DNA of 21,307 bases from positions 1-21,307 of the forward strand of contig JAJRVM010000244.1 in NCBI GenBank assembly GCA_024277285.1, read 5' to 3'. Position numbers and translations under genes: made by a program. Within the stretch, counting starts at the first letter, position 1, and every line of letters starts with the position of its first letter. The notes under the pieces are model-generated. The model was not told the DNA's origin, made no database searches, and saw only the letters and a list, made by a program, of their open reading frames with translations. The stretch comes from Planctomycetota bacterium. GTDB taxonomy: Bacteria; Planctomycetota; Planctomycetia; Pirellulales; Pirellulaceae. This document shows positions 8,781 through 17,037 of this stretch, in pieces.

Positions 8781-8788
8781 GAGCACAC

Positions 8789-11700
8789 TTATCGCGTTGC
8801 AGAAATCTCGATCGGACTAAAGTCCACAATGGTACCGTTGAGACAGTAACCAACGTGAGTGATGCTCTTCATCGGCCGTTCCAATTTCGCCTTCACCGTC
8901 GCTCCACCGCCCTGGAAAGTTACACTGCCAGACGCGAGGTCCACGGTCACGATCAACTCGTACTGCTTCCCGATGACTGTGACACATGGGACCGTTTCGC
9001 CGTCGTTCGCGTCGAGCGGTCCCTGAATGATGGCGGCGGTTGTCATCTTCTCGCGTAGCCCGCACTTCACCAACTGCGACTCATTCGCACTGTCCCCGAA
9101 GGCGAGGTAACCGTTGTTAGCACCACCGCCATTGGCGTATTGCAGTTTGCATTTCAAGGTGGCTTTGCCGGTTAGCGGCGCGTCGAGCGATTTTATGACC
9201 ATGCCGGTCTTTTGAGTCCCTGAGGCAACCCGATAGCCCAGTCCTGTCTGGTAGGCATGAGCCTGGTCGCGCTTGGCGAAGTCGGCATCCTTGGACGGAA
9301 GCTGGATCGTCTTTGCCGCGGTTGCAGGCTTCTTCTTTTTATTTCTCTTCTTCGGAGGTGGTGCCGAGTTCTTGTTGAGCTGCTCGACCTCCTTGTCTGA
9401 TAACGCATCGAGGCCCTCGCCCTCGCCGCTGATACAGCAGAGTGTTCCGTCGGTGTTCGCGATGTAAAGGTTGCCATAGGCACCGACCATACCGTCCAAA
9501 GTCGGCGCAGTTGAAAAACGATGCCCGGAGAGGATCTTGCCGGTCTGCTTGTCCACGGTCAGCAGAATCGAGCCCGACTTGCCGGCGAGTGCTTTCTCTT
9601 GTTGGACCATCGTCTTCTGCACTTCGTCTTCCGTGATCCGCCGCTTGATCTCGTCCTGCCGCATCAGTTCTTCCGGTCCAAGCAGGAACAAACGGTCGTC
9701 CGACGCGACCATCGCTCGAACCAGGATCGGCAACATTACACTCCACTGATCTTTGTACTCGTAATCCTTGGCGTGCAGGGAATACATATACTCTTCTGAC
9801 CATCGGAAATACCGCTTGAGTCGCCCCCAGGTGTAGATGCGATCTTTGTCGAAAGTGATCATCCGCCCAGCCGGGGCACCCTTAGCACCAGCCTGCGTGT
9901 AACCCGAGTGGCCGGATGCATGGTACTTGCCGTAAATCCAATAGGTCCGATGCCACCAACTGTCGTCCAGGAAGCCGGTTCCGCTGAACAAGTGAGCGTC
10001 TTCGCCTTTTTGTTGGGTGGCGAGCGGCTCATGCGTCGTCGCAACATCCTTGCCATATCTTCCTGGTTCGTAACCGTACAATTTTCTGCCGAACACCAAG
10101 TCCAGGCGATTGCCGTCGAGGTCAAACGGCTGATAACGCATGAAGATCTTCTTCCCGTTGGTGGACAGCAAATCGGGGAGCGCCATCGGCATGTTGAGAA
10201 TTTCATGCTGCATCTGCAGCGGCTCTTGGGTGCCTGGCACCTTGTCGTCCATGATGTGCTCTTTGATCTTGCGCCCGGTCAAAGCATCAAGTATCAAGAA
10301 CCGGATGCCACCGTCGGTGAACATCGAGCGGCCAGCCACGGTGTAAAGTCGGTCATTCATCACGAGGACGTTGCCGTGGACGGGGTGCGTTGCTTCCACG
10401 CGTTCCATGTACATGTGGTTCGCCAGCGCGGGTGCGGCCTGGTATTTCCAAACCAACGTTCCGTTGCTCAAGTCAAGGCAGTAGACAAACCCGTCCGACG
10501 CTCCGAAATAGACCAAGCCCTTGTAGATCGCCGGAGACGAATCGATTCTGCCGCCGGGGATGAATTGCCAGACCGGCTCGCCAGTGCCGGCAGCCAACGC
10601 GTACAGGACGGGGTTGTCCTTATCCGCCACCAGTACCTTCTGGTCGGCGATCACCGGCTGCGTCAACGCCCCGGCGAGTGAGGCTGACCATTTTATTCCC
10701 GTCGGCTGGCCGATCCCGGCGATCAGCCCGCTGCGAGTAAGATCGCATCGATAGGTGGGCCATTCGCCCGCTTCGTGCGTTTGTTGTTTCGGGAACTCGG
10801 CCAAGGTGTCGCCGACAACGCTCAACCGCTGGTCATCGGGAATAGGCTGCAGGACGCGCTGTGAAGCATTGGCCGGTGCCAGCGCGGTAAACCCAAACAT
10901 CTTGGCGCCGATATAGCAGGAACACGGATGTTGCGGGGCGTACAACAGGCCGTTGGCAGGCATGATACCGTAGAGGCATGCGCCGCGTACCCAATGGTGT
11001 AGCGTCCATTCGCCAGTCTTCAGGTCGACAAATTCCGTGCCCGTCCGGCTCATGATCAGGTAGTCTTCGGTGGCTTTGGCCGGGTAACAACGATGGTGGA
11101 ACCAGTAGGCGGGAACATCGTCATACTTTTTTTCCTGCTCCCCAGAGCCGGGATTCAAGGCGATGATCTCGCCGGTTCCGGTGGGGCTTTCTTTCCGTCC
11201 GGAAGTGACGTTCGCGGCCCATAGCTTGCCGTCGATCACCAGCAGGTCTTCGGGCGATTGATAGCCCCCGGCGGGGTGCGGTGCCGTCCAGAGCGTTTTT
11301 CCGTTTTCGGTCGAAAGCCCGGCCACCTGCCCCAGGCTTCCCCGGTGAGGCACGTATTTCTCGCCGCCGACGAACATCACCACCCCGTCCTTCACCACCA
11401 GCTTGGGTGCATAATAAGTGGTCATCTGCTTCCACACGGGCAGCTCAGCGGACTTCCATAGCAGGCTGCCGTCTTCGCGGCTCAATGCCACCACCTGTTT
11501 GCCGTCAAAGATATAGACTTTGCCTCGAGCTGTGCTCAGCGTGCTTGGTGCAACCCAGTCAAAGGTCTTCGACCAGAGTACGTTCCCTTCGTTCAGGTCG
11601 CAGCAGAGTACTTGCTTCTTGCGAACGATCCATCGGCCACGAGGGTAGTTCATGCGTGGCCCATTCTTGAACTCCTCCTTCAGATTGTTGGTGTCCGCTA

Positions 11701-12643
11701 CCAGGTAAAGGAGGCCGTCTTCATGGATGATTTCCTCGGTCCCTTCTGTACCCGCGATGGTCTGCAGGATCTTGCCCGTCTGCGTATCGACCACCGAGAC
11801 GGGAGCGCCGATTCCTAATGTAACGCAAACTCGGTTCCCGGCCACGACGAGCCGGCGGGGCAGTGTCGCGGGCCCGCTCTTGAGCCCGTACAAGTTGCCA
11901 ATCCACTGGTCGAGCGGCAGTTTCCATAACACTACGCCGTTGAACGCATCGCGCGCGATGAGCTTCCAGTGGCAGGGCAGATAGGGCGTAAACGTGCTCC
12001 CTTCGTCGAAGATGTAAAACACCTTCCCGTCGCCGCTGACGCATGCCGAGACGCTTGACATCTTGTCGTGATGGCGTGACCAACGCGGGCCGCCGACCCA
12101 TTGCATGTGCTGCAGTGGCGGCTTGAGCGCCTTGTCCTTCGATACGGCGTTTCCGGACGCGTCATACAGCTGCTGTGGCCAATCGTCCATCGTTGCCGGA
12201 CGCGGCTTGGCGATCACTTCCGAGCCCAGCAGGGCCGTTCCCTTCGGTGCCAGTACGCGCAGGATTTCCTCACGCGATACCGCGTCACCCTGCTCGACAA
12301 TCAACAGATTGACGAAGTTGTCGATGAACGGCAGTGTCCCCGATTGCCAGCGGCTGACGCCGATCTTGCCGTGCAACTTGGCCGCAACAAGCGCCTCGCG
12401 GGCCGCATGGGCGGCGTCCGTTTGCGCCACGAGCAAATGGCCGAGCATGTTCGGACGTTGTTGCTGGATTGCGAGCAGCAGCGAGGCATCATCGCCGTGA
12501 ACGTGCACGACCACGCCCCCGGCAAATTGGCTCTGGTCGATAATCGTCTGCGCCCGGTCTTCCGCGCGCAGAACACCGGCCAGCGCGAAGAAGCACAATA
12601 GCCCGTAACGAACGACGTTACCAATCCAAGATGAGCTGTTCAT
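8789..12643 (-). CDS. Secreted PQQ-like beta-propeller protein with methyltransferase-like N-terminus
   Basis: Product of 1284 aa from the ATG at 12643, with AAGGAA about 8 nt upstream; an in-frame start further upstream lacks this. Residues 1-27 are a signal peptide (ends LRAED). Residues ~32-140 resemble a class I SAM-methyltransferase fold (VVVHVHGDD, FVNLLIVE, EILRVLAPKG), but the glycine-rich SAM loop is degraded, so it is probably inactive. Residues ~170-1075 hold PQQ/BamB-type propeller blades (repeated LDALTG, VDKQTGKIL, DGSLLWK patterns). A Lys-rich linker (PPPKKRNKKKK, ~1095-1105) leads to a C-terminal jelly-roll-like domain (~1115-1284). This layout is familiar from planctomycetes. 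Its substrate is unknown; it may bind PQQ or serve as a scaffold. It heads the operon, ending 2-8 nt before moxR. Confidence 0.85.
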   Translation of the reverse strand: MNSSSWIGNVVRYGLLCFFALAGVLRAEDRAQTIIDQSQFAGGVVVHVHGDDASLLLAIQQQRPNMLGHLLVAQTDAAHAAREALVAAKLHGKIGVSRWQSGTLPFIDNFVNLLIVEQGDAVSREEILRVLAPKGTALLGSEVIAKPRPATMDDWPQQLYDASGNAVSKDKALKPPLQHMQWVGGPRWSRHHDKMSSVSACVSGDGKVFYIFDEGSTFTPYLPCHWKLIARDAFNGVVLWKLPLDQWIGNLYGLKSGPATLPRRLVVAGNRVCVTLGIGAPVSVVDTQTGKILQTIAGTEGTEEIIHEDGLLYLVADTNNLKEEFKNGPRMNYPRGRWIVRKKQVLCCDLNEGNVLWSKTFDWVAPSTLSTARGKVYIFDGKQVVALSREDGSLLWKSAELPVWKQMTTYYAPKLVVKDGVVMFVGGEKYVPHRGSLGQVAGLSTENGKTLWTAPHPAGGYQSPEDLLVIDGKLWAANVTSGRKESPTGTGEIIALNPGSGEQEKKYDDVPAYWFHHRCYPAKATEDYLIMSRTGTEFVDLKTGEWTLHHWVRGACLYGIMPANGLLYAPQHPCSCYIGAKMFGFTALAPANASQRVLQPIPDDQRLSVVGDTLAEFPKQQTHEAGEWPTYRCDLTRSGLIAGIGQPTGIKWSASLAGALTQPVIADQKVLVADKDNPVLYALAAGTGEPVWQFIPGGRIDSSPAIYKGLVYFGASDGFVYCLDLSNGTLVWKYQAAPALANHMYMERVEATHPVHGNVLVMNDRLYTVAGRSMFTDGGIRFLILDALTGRKIKEHIMDDKVPGTQEPLQMQHEILNMPMALPDLLSTNGKKIFMRYQPFDLDGNRLDLVFGRKLYGYEPGRYGKDVATTHEPLATQQKGEDAHLFSGTGFLDDSWWHRTYWIYGKYHASGHSGYTQAGAKGAPAGRMITFDKDRIYTWGRLKRYFRWSEEYMYSLHAKDYEYKDQWSVMLPILVRAMVASDDRLFLLGPEELMRQDEIKRRITEDEVQKTMVQQEKALAGKSGSILLTVDKQTGKILSGHRFSTAPTLDGMVGAYGNLYIANTDGTLCCISGEGEGLDALSDKEVEQLNKNSAPPPKKRNKKKKPATAAKTIQLPSKDADFAKRDQAHAYQTGLGYRVASGTQKTGMVIKSLDAPLTGKATLKCKLQYANGGGANNGYLAFGDSANESQLVKCGLREKMTTAAIIQGPLDANDGETVPCVTVIGKQYELIVTVDLASGSVTFQGGGATVKAKLERPMKSITHVGYCLNGTIVDFSPIEISATR

Positions 12644-12747
12644 GTCATGATTCCTTTGTGCCGTTCCTTTGTACCTACGCCCATCCCAATGAGTGCGTGA
12701 TTGTCGCATTGGCGGCCCTGCCACCTTACGCTTTTCCGCGGCCGTCC

Positions 12748-12776
12748 ATGCTATCAGGGCCTCGGTGGCCCGTCAA
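12748..12776 (-). promoter_or_regulatory. Candidate sigma70 promoter of the bat operon
   Basis: On the minus strand TTGACG (12776-12771) is followed after exactly 17 nt by TAGCAT (12753-12748). The -35 matches 5 of 6 consensus bases and the -10 matches 4 of 6. It lies about 105 nt upstream of the first gene at 12643. The spacer contains an inverted repeat GGGCC-TCGGT-GGCCC (12757-12771) that could be an operator. No transcription data support it. Confidence 0.4.
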
Positions 12777-13077
12777 ACAAACCAGCCAAACTACAACGGA
12801 ATAGGTCATGAGGATTGTGTTGCGATCCGGCAGTTGGCTACCCGTGTTTGAGCACCGCAGGCGTCAATTCGGAACAAAGAGTAGCCAAGGGCCATGCCAC
12901 TTTCTACGGAAGGATAGAGAGGATAGGCGGAATCCCGTCTCCTTGGCCAAGGGAGGGGCATGTGGGCGCTGTGCGCATAACTTGATTGTCTGTCATTCGC
13001 CCCGGTATCGATCGGACGCGATTCCGGACGGCGGTGACACTCCCTAGCTGCGAAGGGTTCCTGTTCCTGTTTCTGGG

Positions 13078-13083
13078 TATAAT
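13078..13083 (+). promoter_or_regulatory. Perfect TATAAT -10 box
   Basis: TATAAT stands 161 nt before the start of the oxidoreductase gene. No good -35 box lies at the right distance (TTCCTG at 13058 is too close), so it may be a weak or activator-dependent promoter. Confidence 0.35.
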
Positions 13084-13094
13084 AGCCACCACTG

Positions 13095-13122
13095 ATTTCG
13101 ACAGGCCAATTTCGACAGGCCC
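13095..13122 (+). repeat. 14-bp tandem direct repeat
   Basis: ATTTCGACAGGCC occurs twice in a row with a 14-bp period (13095-13107 and 13109-13121). It starts 12 bp after the TATAAT box, where a transcription start or 5' leader would be, so it could be a paired protein-binding site. It could equally be chance duplication. Confidence 0.7.
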
Positions 13123-13243
13123 GAGTTTTGACTCAGCCTCCTGGCCAAGCCACGATGCCACCAGGTTCGGGCACCCGCCCGGTCCGCACGCGTTCTTCAC
13201 CGAGCGTTTTTACATTCCTCGCCTTCCAGAAGGAGTCCAACGG

Positions 13244-14590
13244 ATGAACGCCTCACGTAAACGAACCAACCGTCGCAGCGTGATCACGCGACGTCAGCTT
13301 CTCAAATCGACAGTGGTGGCCGGGGCAGGGCTGACGATCTTGCCCAGTGGTGTGTTCGCCGCGGGAAATTCACCCGGCAACAAACTGAATGTCGCTCTGA
13401 TCGGCACGTGGGGCAGGGCCCGCGCTCATTTTAACAGTGTGAAGAACGAAAACGTTGTCGCCTTGTGTGATGTCAACGAGCAGAGCCTTGCCCGGGCTGC
13501 CAAGCAGTTCCCCGGCGCAAAACACTACTTCGACTGGCGCAAGTGTCTCGAACAGAAAGACATTGATGCTGTGATCTGCAGCACAACGGACCAGACTCAT
13601 GCTTTCATTGCCAATTGGGCATTGAACCGTGACATGCACGTGTATTGCGAGAAGCCATTGGCCAATAGCGTGGAAGAGGCTCGTGTGGTTCGTGCGAAGT
13701 GGCTTTCCAAAAAAGACAAGCTTGCCACGCAAGTTGGAACGCAACGGCACGCAAAACCAAACTTCGACCGTGTACGCGAGGCGATTCTGGATGGTGCCGT
13801 GGGAACGCTCCAGGACGTTCATGTCTGGGGCAATCGCGAGCTGCGTCGGCCAGGTTATCTGCCGCCGGCTGGCGATCCTCCGTCCTACTTACACTACGAC
13901 CTTTGGATCGGTCCCGCGCCGATGCACCCCTACAACCCCGGCTACTTCTAGGGTTGCCTGGGCTGGAATATGTATTGGGACTTTGGCAGCGGTCAGATCG
14001 GTGACATGGGAAGCCATACGATGGATTTGGCTTGGTACGGCATTGATGCGACCTTGCCCACGACTGCCACCGCGTTTGGCGAAAAATTCAATCCCGACGT
14101 GACGCCGGTCGACATGACAGCGACCTTCGAGCATCCCGCCAATGATTGGCGTCCACCGATCAAAGTCACTTGGTCTCAAGGGGCTCACGGCGCCAAGGCA
14201 AAGGAAATGGATCCGTACGGCAACAGCCACGGCGTGCTGTTCGTGGGTGACAAGGCCAAGCTGGCGGCAGGTTTTGGGAACCACAAACTGATGCCGCTTG
14301 CAAAGGGTGGCAGTCTGGATCACTACACGCCCCGACCGGAATCGGAGCGGATTCCACGCATGGGCGGATTCCAGGAGCAATGGGTCAACGCATGCAAGGG
14401 CGATCTGAAGTGCGCGTGTGACTTCAAATACAGTGGCGATGCCATTGAACAGATGCTGTTGGGCTTGGTTGCCTATCGAGTTGGCAAGAAGCTGGAGTAT
14501 GACGGCGCGACCGGGCGCGTCACCAACTGCGACGAAGCGAATGAATTGTTGAGCCGAAAATACCGCAAGGGTTGGGTCCTGGACGGATAA
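13244..14590 (+). pseudogene. Gfo/Idh/MocA oxidoreductase with Tat signal, split by in-frame TAG
   Basis: The frame runs 448 codons from the ATG at 13244 (AAGGAG 8 nt upstream) to TAA at 14590, broken only by a TAG at 13949-13951 (codon 236). Before it come a Tat signal (RRQLLK at 16-21, hydrophobic to ~39), a Rossmann NAD(P)-binding domain ([18 protein letters not shown]) and the family EKP motif at 136-138. After it the same frame continues with WNMYWDFGSGQIGDMGSH and the rest of the substrate domain. Both halves look well conserved, so the break is recent, a sequencing error, or read through. Without read-through the product is 235 aa and lacks most of the C-terminal domain; an ATG at 13970 could restart a 206-aa second half. 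Substrates of this family are sugars or inositols; none can be assigned here. Confidence 0.8.
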
Positions 14591-14765
14591 TTTGCCTCGG
14601 TCTGTTTTGCGGTTTCGCGAGTTAACGGATCAATCTGGTGCCGGCCCCGTCGAGTGTTCGTAGAAACGTCCGTGTCGTAGCGGTGTGCGACCGGGCGTGG
14701 CTCGAGTTCGTCGTTAGTTAGTTCGTAACTGTTTACGAGCTTCGATTTTTGTTATGGTCCGCTAC

Positions 14766-15009
14766 GTGCCGAAGGCACAGCCCTATACGAGCCCAGGGTG
14801 CAGCCAATGCGAGATTTGCGAGCATTGGCGTAACCCCGGGGTAGCTTCCCACGCAACCCAAAAGCCCCGTACGGGGCGGTCCTAACTGTTTTGAGGCCAC
14901 CCCTGTGGAGTTTGGCGGTGATGTCTTTCATGACCCAGGGTTGCGCGGCGATCGCTGCGCTCACGCCCGCTCCACCCATTGTCCTGGTATAGGAACGTCC
15001 CCTCGGGAC
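14766..15009. repeat. Mosaic palindromic intergenic repeat element
   Basis: A chain of short palindromes fills this gap: GTGCC-GAA-GGCAC (14766-14778), GCCAATGC with GCATTGGC (14803-14810 and 14822-14829), ACCCCGGGGT (14833-14842), GCCCCGTACGGGGC (14864-14877) and GTCCC-CTC-GGGAC (14997-15009). CCCAGGGT-type words occur twice (near 14793 and 14936). This resembles the repetitive CCCAGGG / CCCCGTACGGGG intergenic sequences I recall from planctomycetes, some of which have been mis-annotated as small proteins. I see no convincing coding frame. Confidence 0.6.
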
Positions 15010-15134
15010 TGGAACAAGAAACCGATATGGAACGACGGTATAAGCGTTCGTTCTTTCGTGGCCGTGAACGGTTACGACTGGCGATACTGATCAGTTTCGT
15101 CTTCATTAGGAACTAGGGGCCCCCCCCGGTTACG

Positions 15135-15163
15135 TTGCGACTTCCCGGAAAGCTGAGTACAGT
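15135..15163 (+). promoter_or_regulatory. Candidate promoter of the histidine kinase
   Basis: TTGCGA (15135-15140) and TACAGT (15158-15163) are separated by 17 nt; each matches 4 of 6 consensus bases. The spacer carries the palindrome TTCC-C-GGAA (15142-15150), which could be an operator. The distance to the start codon is 120 nt. Confidence 0.3.
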
Positions 15164-15283
15164 GTGACTATGGCTTTATGACAGCGGTGGGCTCAGTGGT
15201 GCGCTAGCGTGGGTGATTCCGGTTCTGGTCAGCCCGTTCCGAACGAATCTCGGCCCATGCTCCGGCCCAACTAAGGGGAACCT

Positions 15284-16879
15284 ATGATGAAAAGTATTGG
15301 CGCGCGATTCTCCATCGTCGTTGGAGTGTTTGCGATCGCCTTTTCCGCGCTATTACTATATCTCACTTGGTCCTCGGCCCGCACTCACATGCAGGAGATG
15401 GAGACGCTGCAGGCGGAACTTGCGCTGGAGTTTGACCTGGCAATCCGTGACTGCGCGGCCGAAGCGATTCATCCGCTGACGAGCCGATCTGATGGGGAGG
15501 ACGAGTTCATCGTCGAGACCATGTCCACAACCTTTGTGGCCCACCGCGTGTTTGAGAGAGTGCGCAAGCGGTTTCCGGAGTACATCATCAAATTCTCGTC
15601 GGTTAATCCTCGCAATCCAGCGAACCTCGCCAGCCCCGAAGAGATCAAGTTTCTCGATTACTTCACCGATCATCCCGAAGTCACGAGATGGAACGGAACG
15701 ATCGACATGGACGGCCTCAAATACGTGGCGTATCTCAGCGCCGTGCGGATCGAGAAGAGTTGTCTGCGCTGCCATGGCCGACTGGAAGAATCACCTCCGT
15801 CGTTGATCGACCGATACGGGATGCGAGGCGGTTTCAATTACCAAGTCGGCGACGTGGCCGGGATGGATATGATCGCCGTGCCGTTGGCCAATGTAAACGC
15901 TACCTTGCTGAAGGACGCACTTCTGCACGTGTTGGCAACCGCCGCTTGGCTGTTATTCATGTTTGGAGCCATCTTCATCGCGTTCCAGATGATCGTCTCC
16001 CGCCGGCTGGCCGCCATCACCGGGCATTTTCAGCGCGCCGCCGAGCAATCGGAAGACCAGCCGCTGACGGCCGTGCCGGAGAAAGGCAGCGACGAAATCA
16101 GCGTATTGGCACGCAGCTTTAACGCGCTGGCCCGCAGACTGCAGAGTCTGCACGAATCTCTGGAGCGTCGAGTGCAGGAACGCACCACGGAATTAACCCG
16201 TGCCAACGAGACACTTCAGGAGCAGATCGAAGAACGCGCGCGACTGGAACGCGAGATGCACAAGATTGGCGCTCGCGAGCGGCAGCACATTGGACAGGAA
16301 CTGCACGACGGGCTGGGGCAGGAACTGACCGGTTTAAGCTATTTTGCGGCCAGTCTGCACCAGCAACTGCGTGCCAAGAATTCGCCGGACGCCGATGCGG
16401 CGGCGGAATTGGCTAGCGCCATACCACCCATTTTGGGCCAGTTGAAAGATATTGTGCGGGGCATGATTCCTTTGGAACTGAACGCCGATGACTTGATCCC
16501 GGCCTTGCAGGAACTGTTGGCCAACACCGAAAGCCAAACAGAGGTCCGCTGCCGCCTGGAAAGTGACCCGCACGTTCGAGTGGCTGATAATGACGCGGCG
16601 ATCCAGTTGTTCCGTATCGCCCAGGAGGCAGTGACCAACGCGATCAAACACGGCAACGCCAGCGAGATTGTGGTGAGTCTGCAGTCCAAGAATGGTCACA
16701 CGGAACTGGCCGTACGCGACGATGGCAAAGGGATTCGTCCAACAGCCAATACAGCCGTCGGCTGTGGACTGCGAGTCATGAAGTATCGCGCTCGTGTTAT
16801 TGGCGGCAGTCTGGATGTGCAGGGCGTGGACGCCAAAGGGACCTGTGTCACCTGTACCATTCCTACCGTAGTTTCCTAA
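15284..16879 (+). CDS. NarX-type histidine kinase with periplasmic haem-c sensor domain
   Basis: Product of 531 aa, with AAGGGGA just upstream of the tandem ATG ATG start. Layout: membrane helix (~9-28), periplasmic Tll0287-like (DUF3365) sensor domain (~40-205) with a haem-c attachment motif C160-L-R-C163-H164, second membrane helix (~212-237), HAMP domain (~238-290), coiled coil (~290-325), HisKA_3 dimerisation and phosphoacceptor domain with H341 in ELHDGLGQ, and HATPase_c with N452 (N box), DDGKG (G1, 479-483) and GCGLRVM (G2). It should autophosphorylate H341 in response to redox state or a small gas or ligand sensed at the haem. No response regulator is adjacent, although this kinase type normally pairs with a LuxR-type regulator. 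Confidence 0.92.
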   Translation: MMKSIGARFSIVVGVFAIAFSALLLYLTWSSARTHMQEMETLQAELALEFDLAIRDCAAEAIHPLTSRSDGEDEFIVETMSTTFVAHRVFERVRKRFPEYIIKFSSVNPRNPANLASPEEIKFLDYFTDHPEVTRWNGTIDMDGLKYVAYLSAVRIEKSCLRCHGRLEESPPSLIDRYGMRGGFNYQVGDVAGMDMIAVPLANVNATLLKDALLHVLATAAWLLFMFGAIFIAFQMIVSRRLAAITGHFQRAAEQSEDQPLTAVPEKGSDEISVLARSFNALARRLQSLHESLERRVQERTTELTRANETLQEQIEERARLEREMHKIGARERQHIGQELHDGLGQELTGLSYFAASLHQQLRAKNSPDADAAAELASAIPPILGQLKDIVRGMIPLELNADDLIPALQELLANTESQTEVRCRLESDPHVRVADNDAAIQLFRIAQEAVTNAIKHGNASEIVVSLQSKNGHTELAVRDDGKGIRPTANTAVGCGLRVMKYRARVIGGSLDVQGVDAKGTCVTCTIPTVVS

Positions 16880-17037
16880 GAACGTGTTCTAATACGCGTT
16901 CGCGAGGCAGAAGCTGGCCGACAAGTCTCTGGTCGGAATTCGTTATGATCAAGCTGCTGGAACTGGTGGCATTTGGTGCCGCCACGGCGCTGCACATCGC
17001 TGGTGAATAGTTCCTGTCCAAGAGAGAAAAACTCATC

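Larger units (their letters stand above)
12777..13243. other. Divergent intergenic region
   Basis: There is no supported gene in this ~470 bp between the minus-strand operon and the plus-strand oxidoreductase. Short open frames here lack ribosome binding sites and recognisable products. The left end carries the operon promoter candidate; the right part carries a TATAAT, a short tandem repeat and the AAGGAG ribosome binding site (13230-13235) of the oxidoreductase gene. Confidence 0.5.
14591..15283. other. 693-bp intergenic gap before the histidine kinase
   Basis: Apart from the palindromic repeat listed separately, this gap shows only a possible kinase promoter near 15135, a run of GGGG followed by eight C (about 15116-15127) and a 29-codon frame (15027-15116) without a ribosome binding site. 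No terminator-like stem followed by a T run is evident after the oxidoreductase. Confidence 0.5.

Noticed and set aside
12986..13243. Upstream in-frame extension of the oxidoreductase
   Set aside because: The extension lacks a ribosome binding site and crosses the TATAAT and tandem repeat; the ATG at 13244 has AAGGAG and starts the Tat signal.
14752..14979. 75-codon minus-strand frame across the palindromic repeat
   Set aside because: The frame is created by GC-rich repeat sequence; similar repeats have been mis-annotated as proteins in planctomycetes.
15027..15116. 29-codon basic and hydrophobic frame before the kinase
   Set aside because: No ribosome binding site, adjacent to the palindromic repeat, and no recognisable family.
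16945..17010. 21-codon frame between the kinase and the ThuA-like gene
   Set aside because: It has an ATG and a stop and a hydrophobic middle, but no ribosome binding site and no known relatives; it could be chance or the remnant of a regulator gene.
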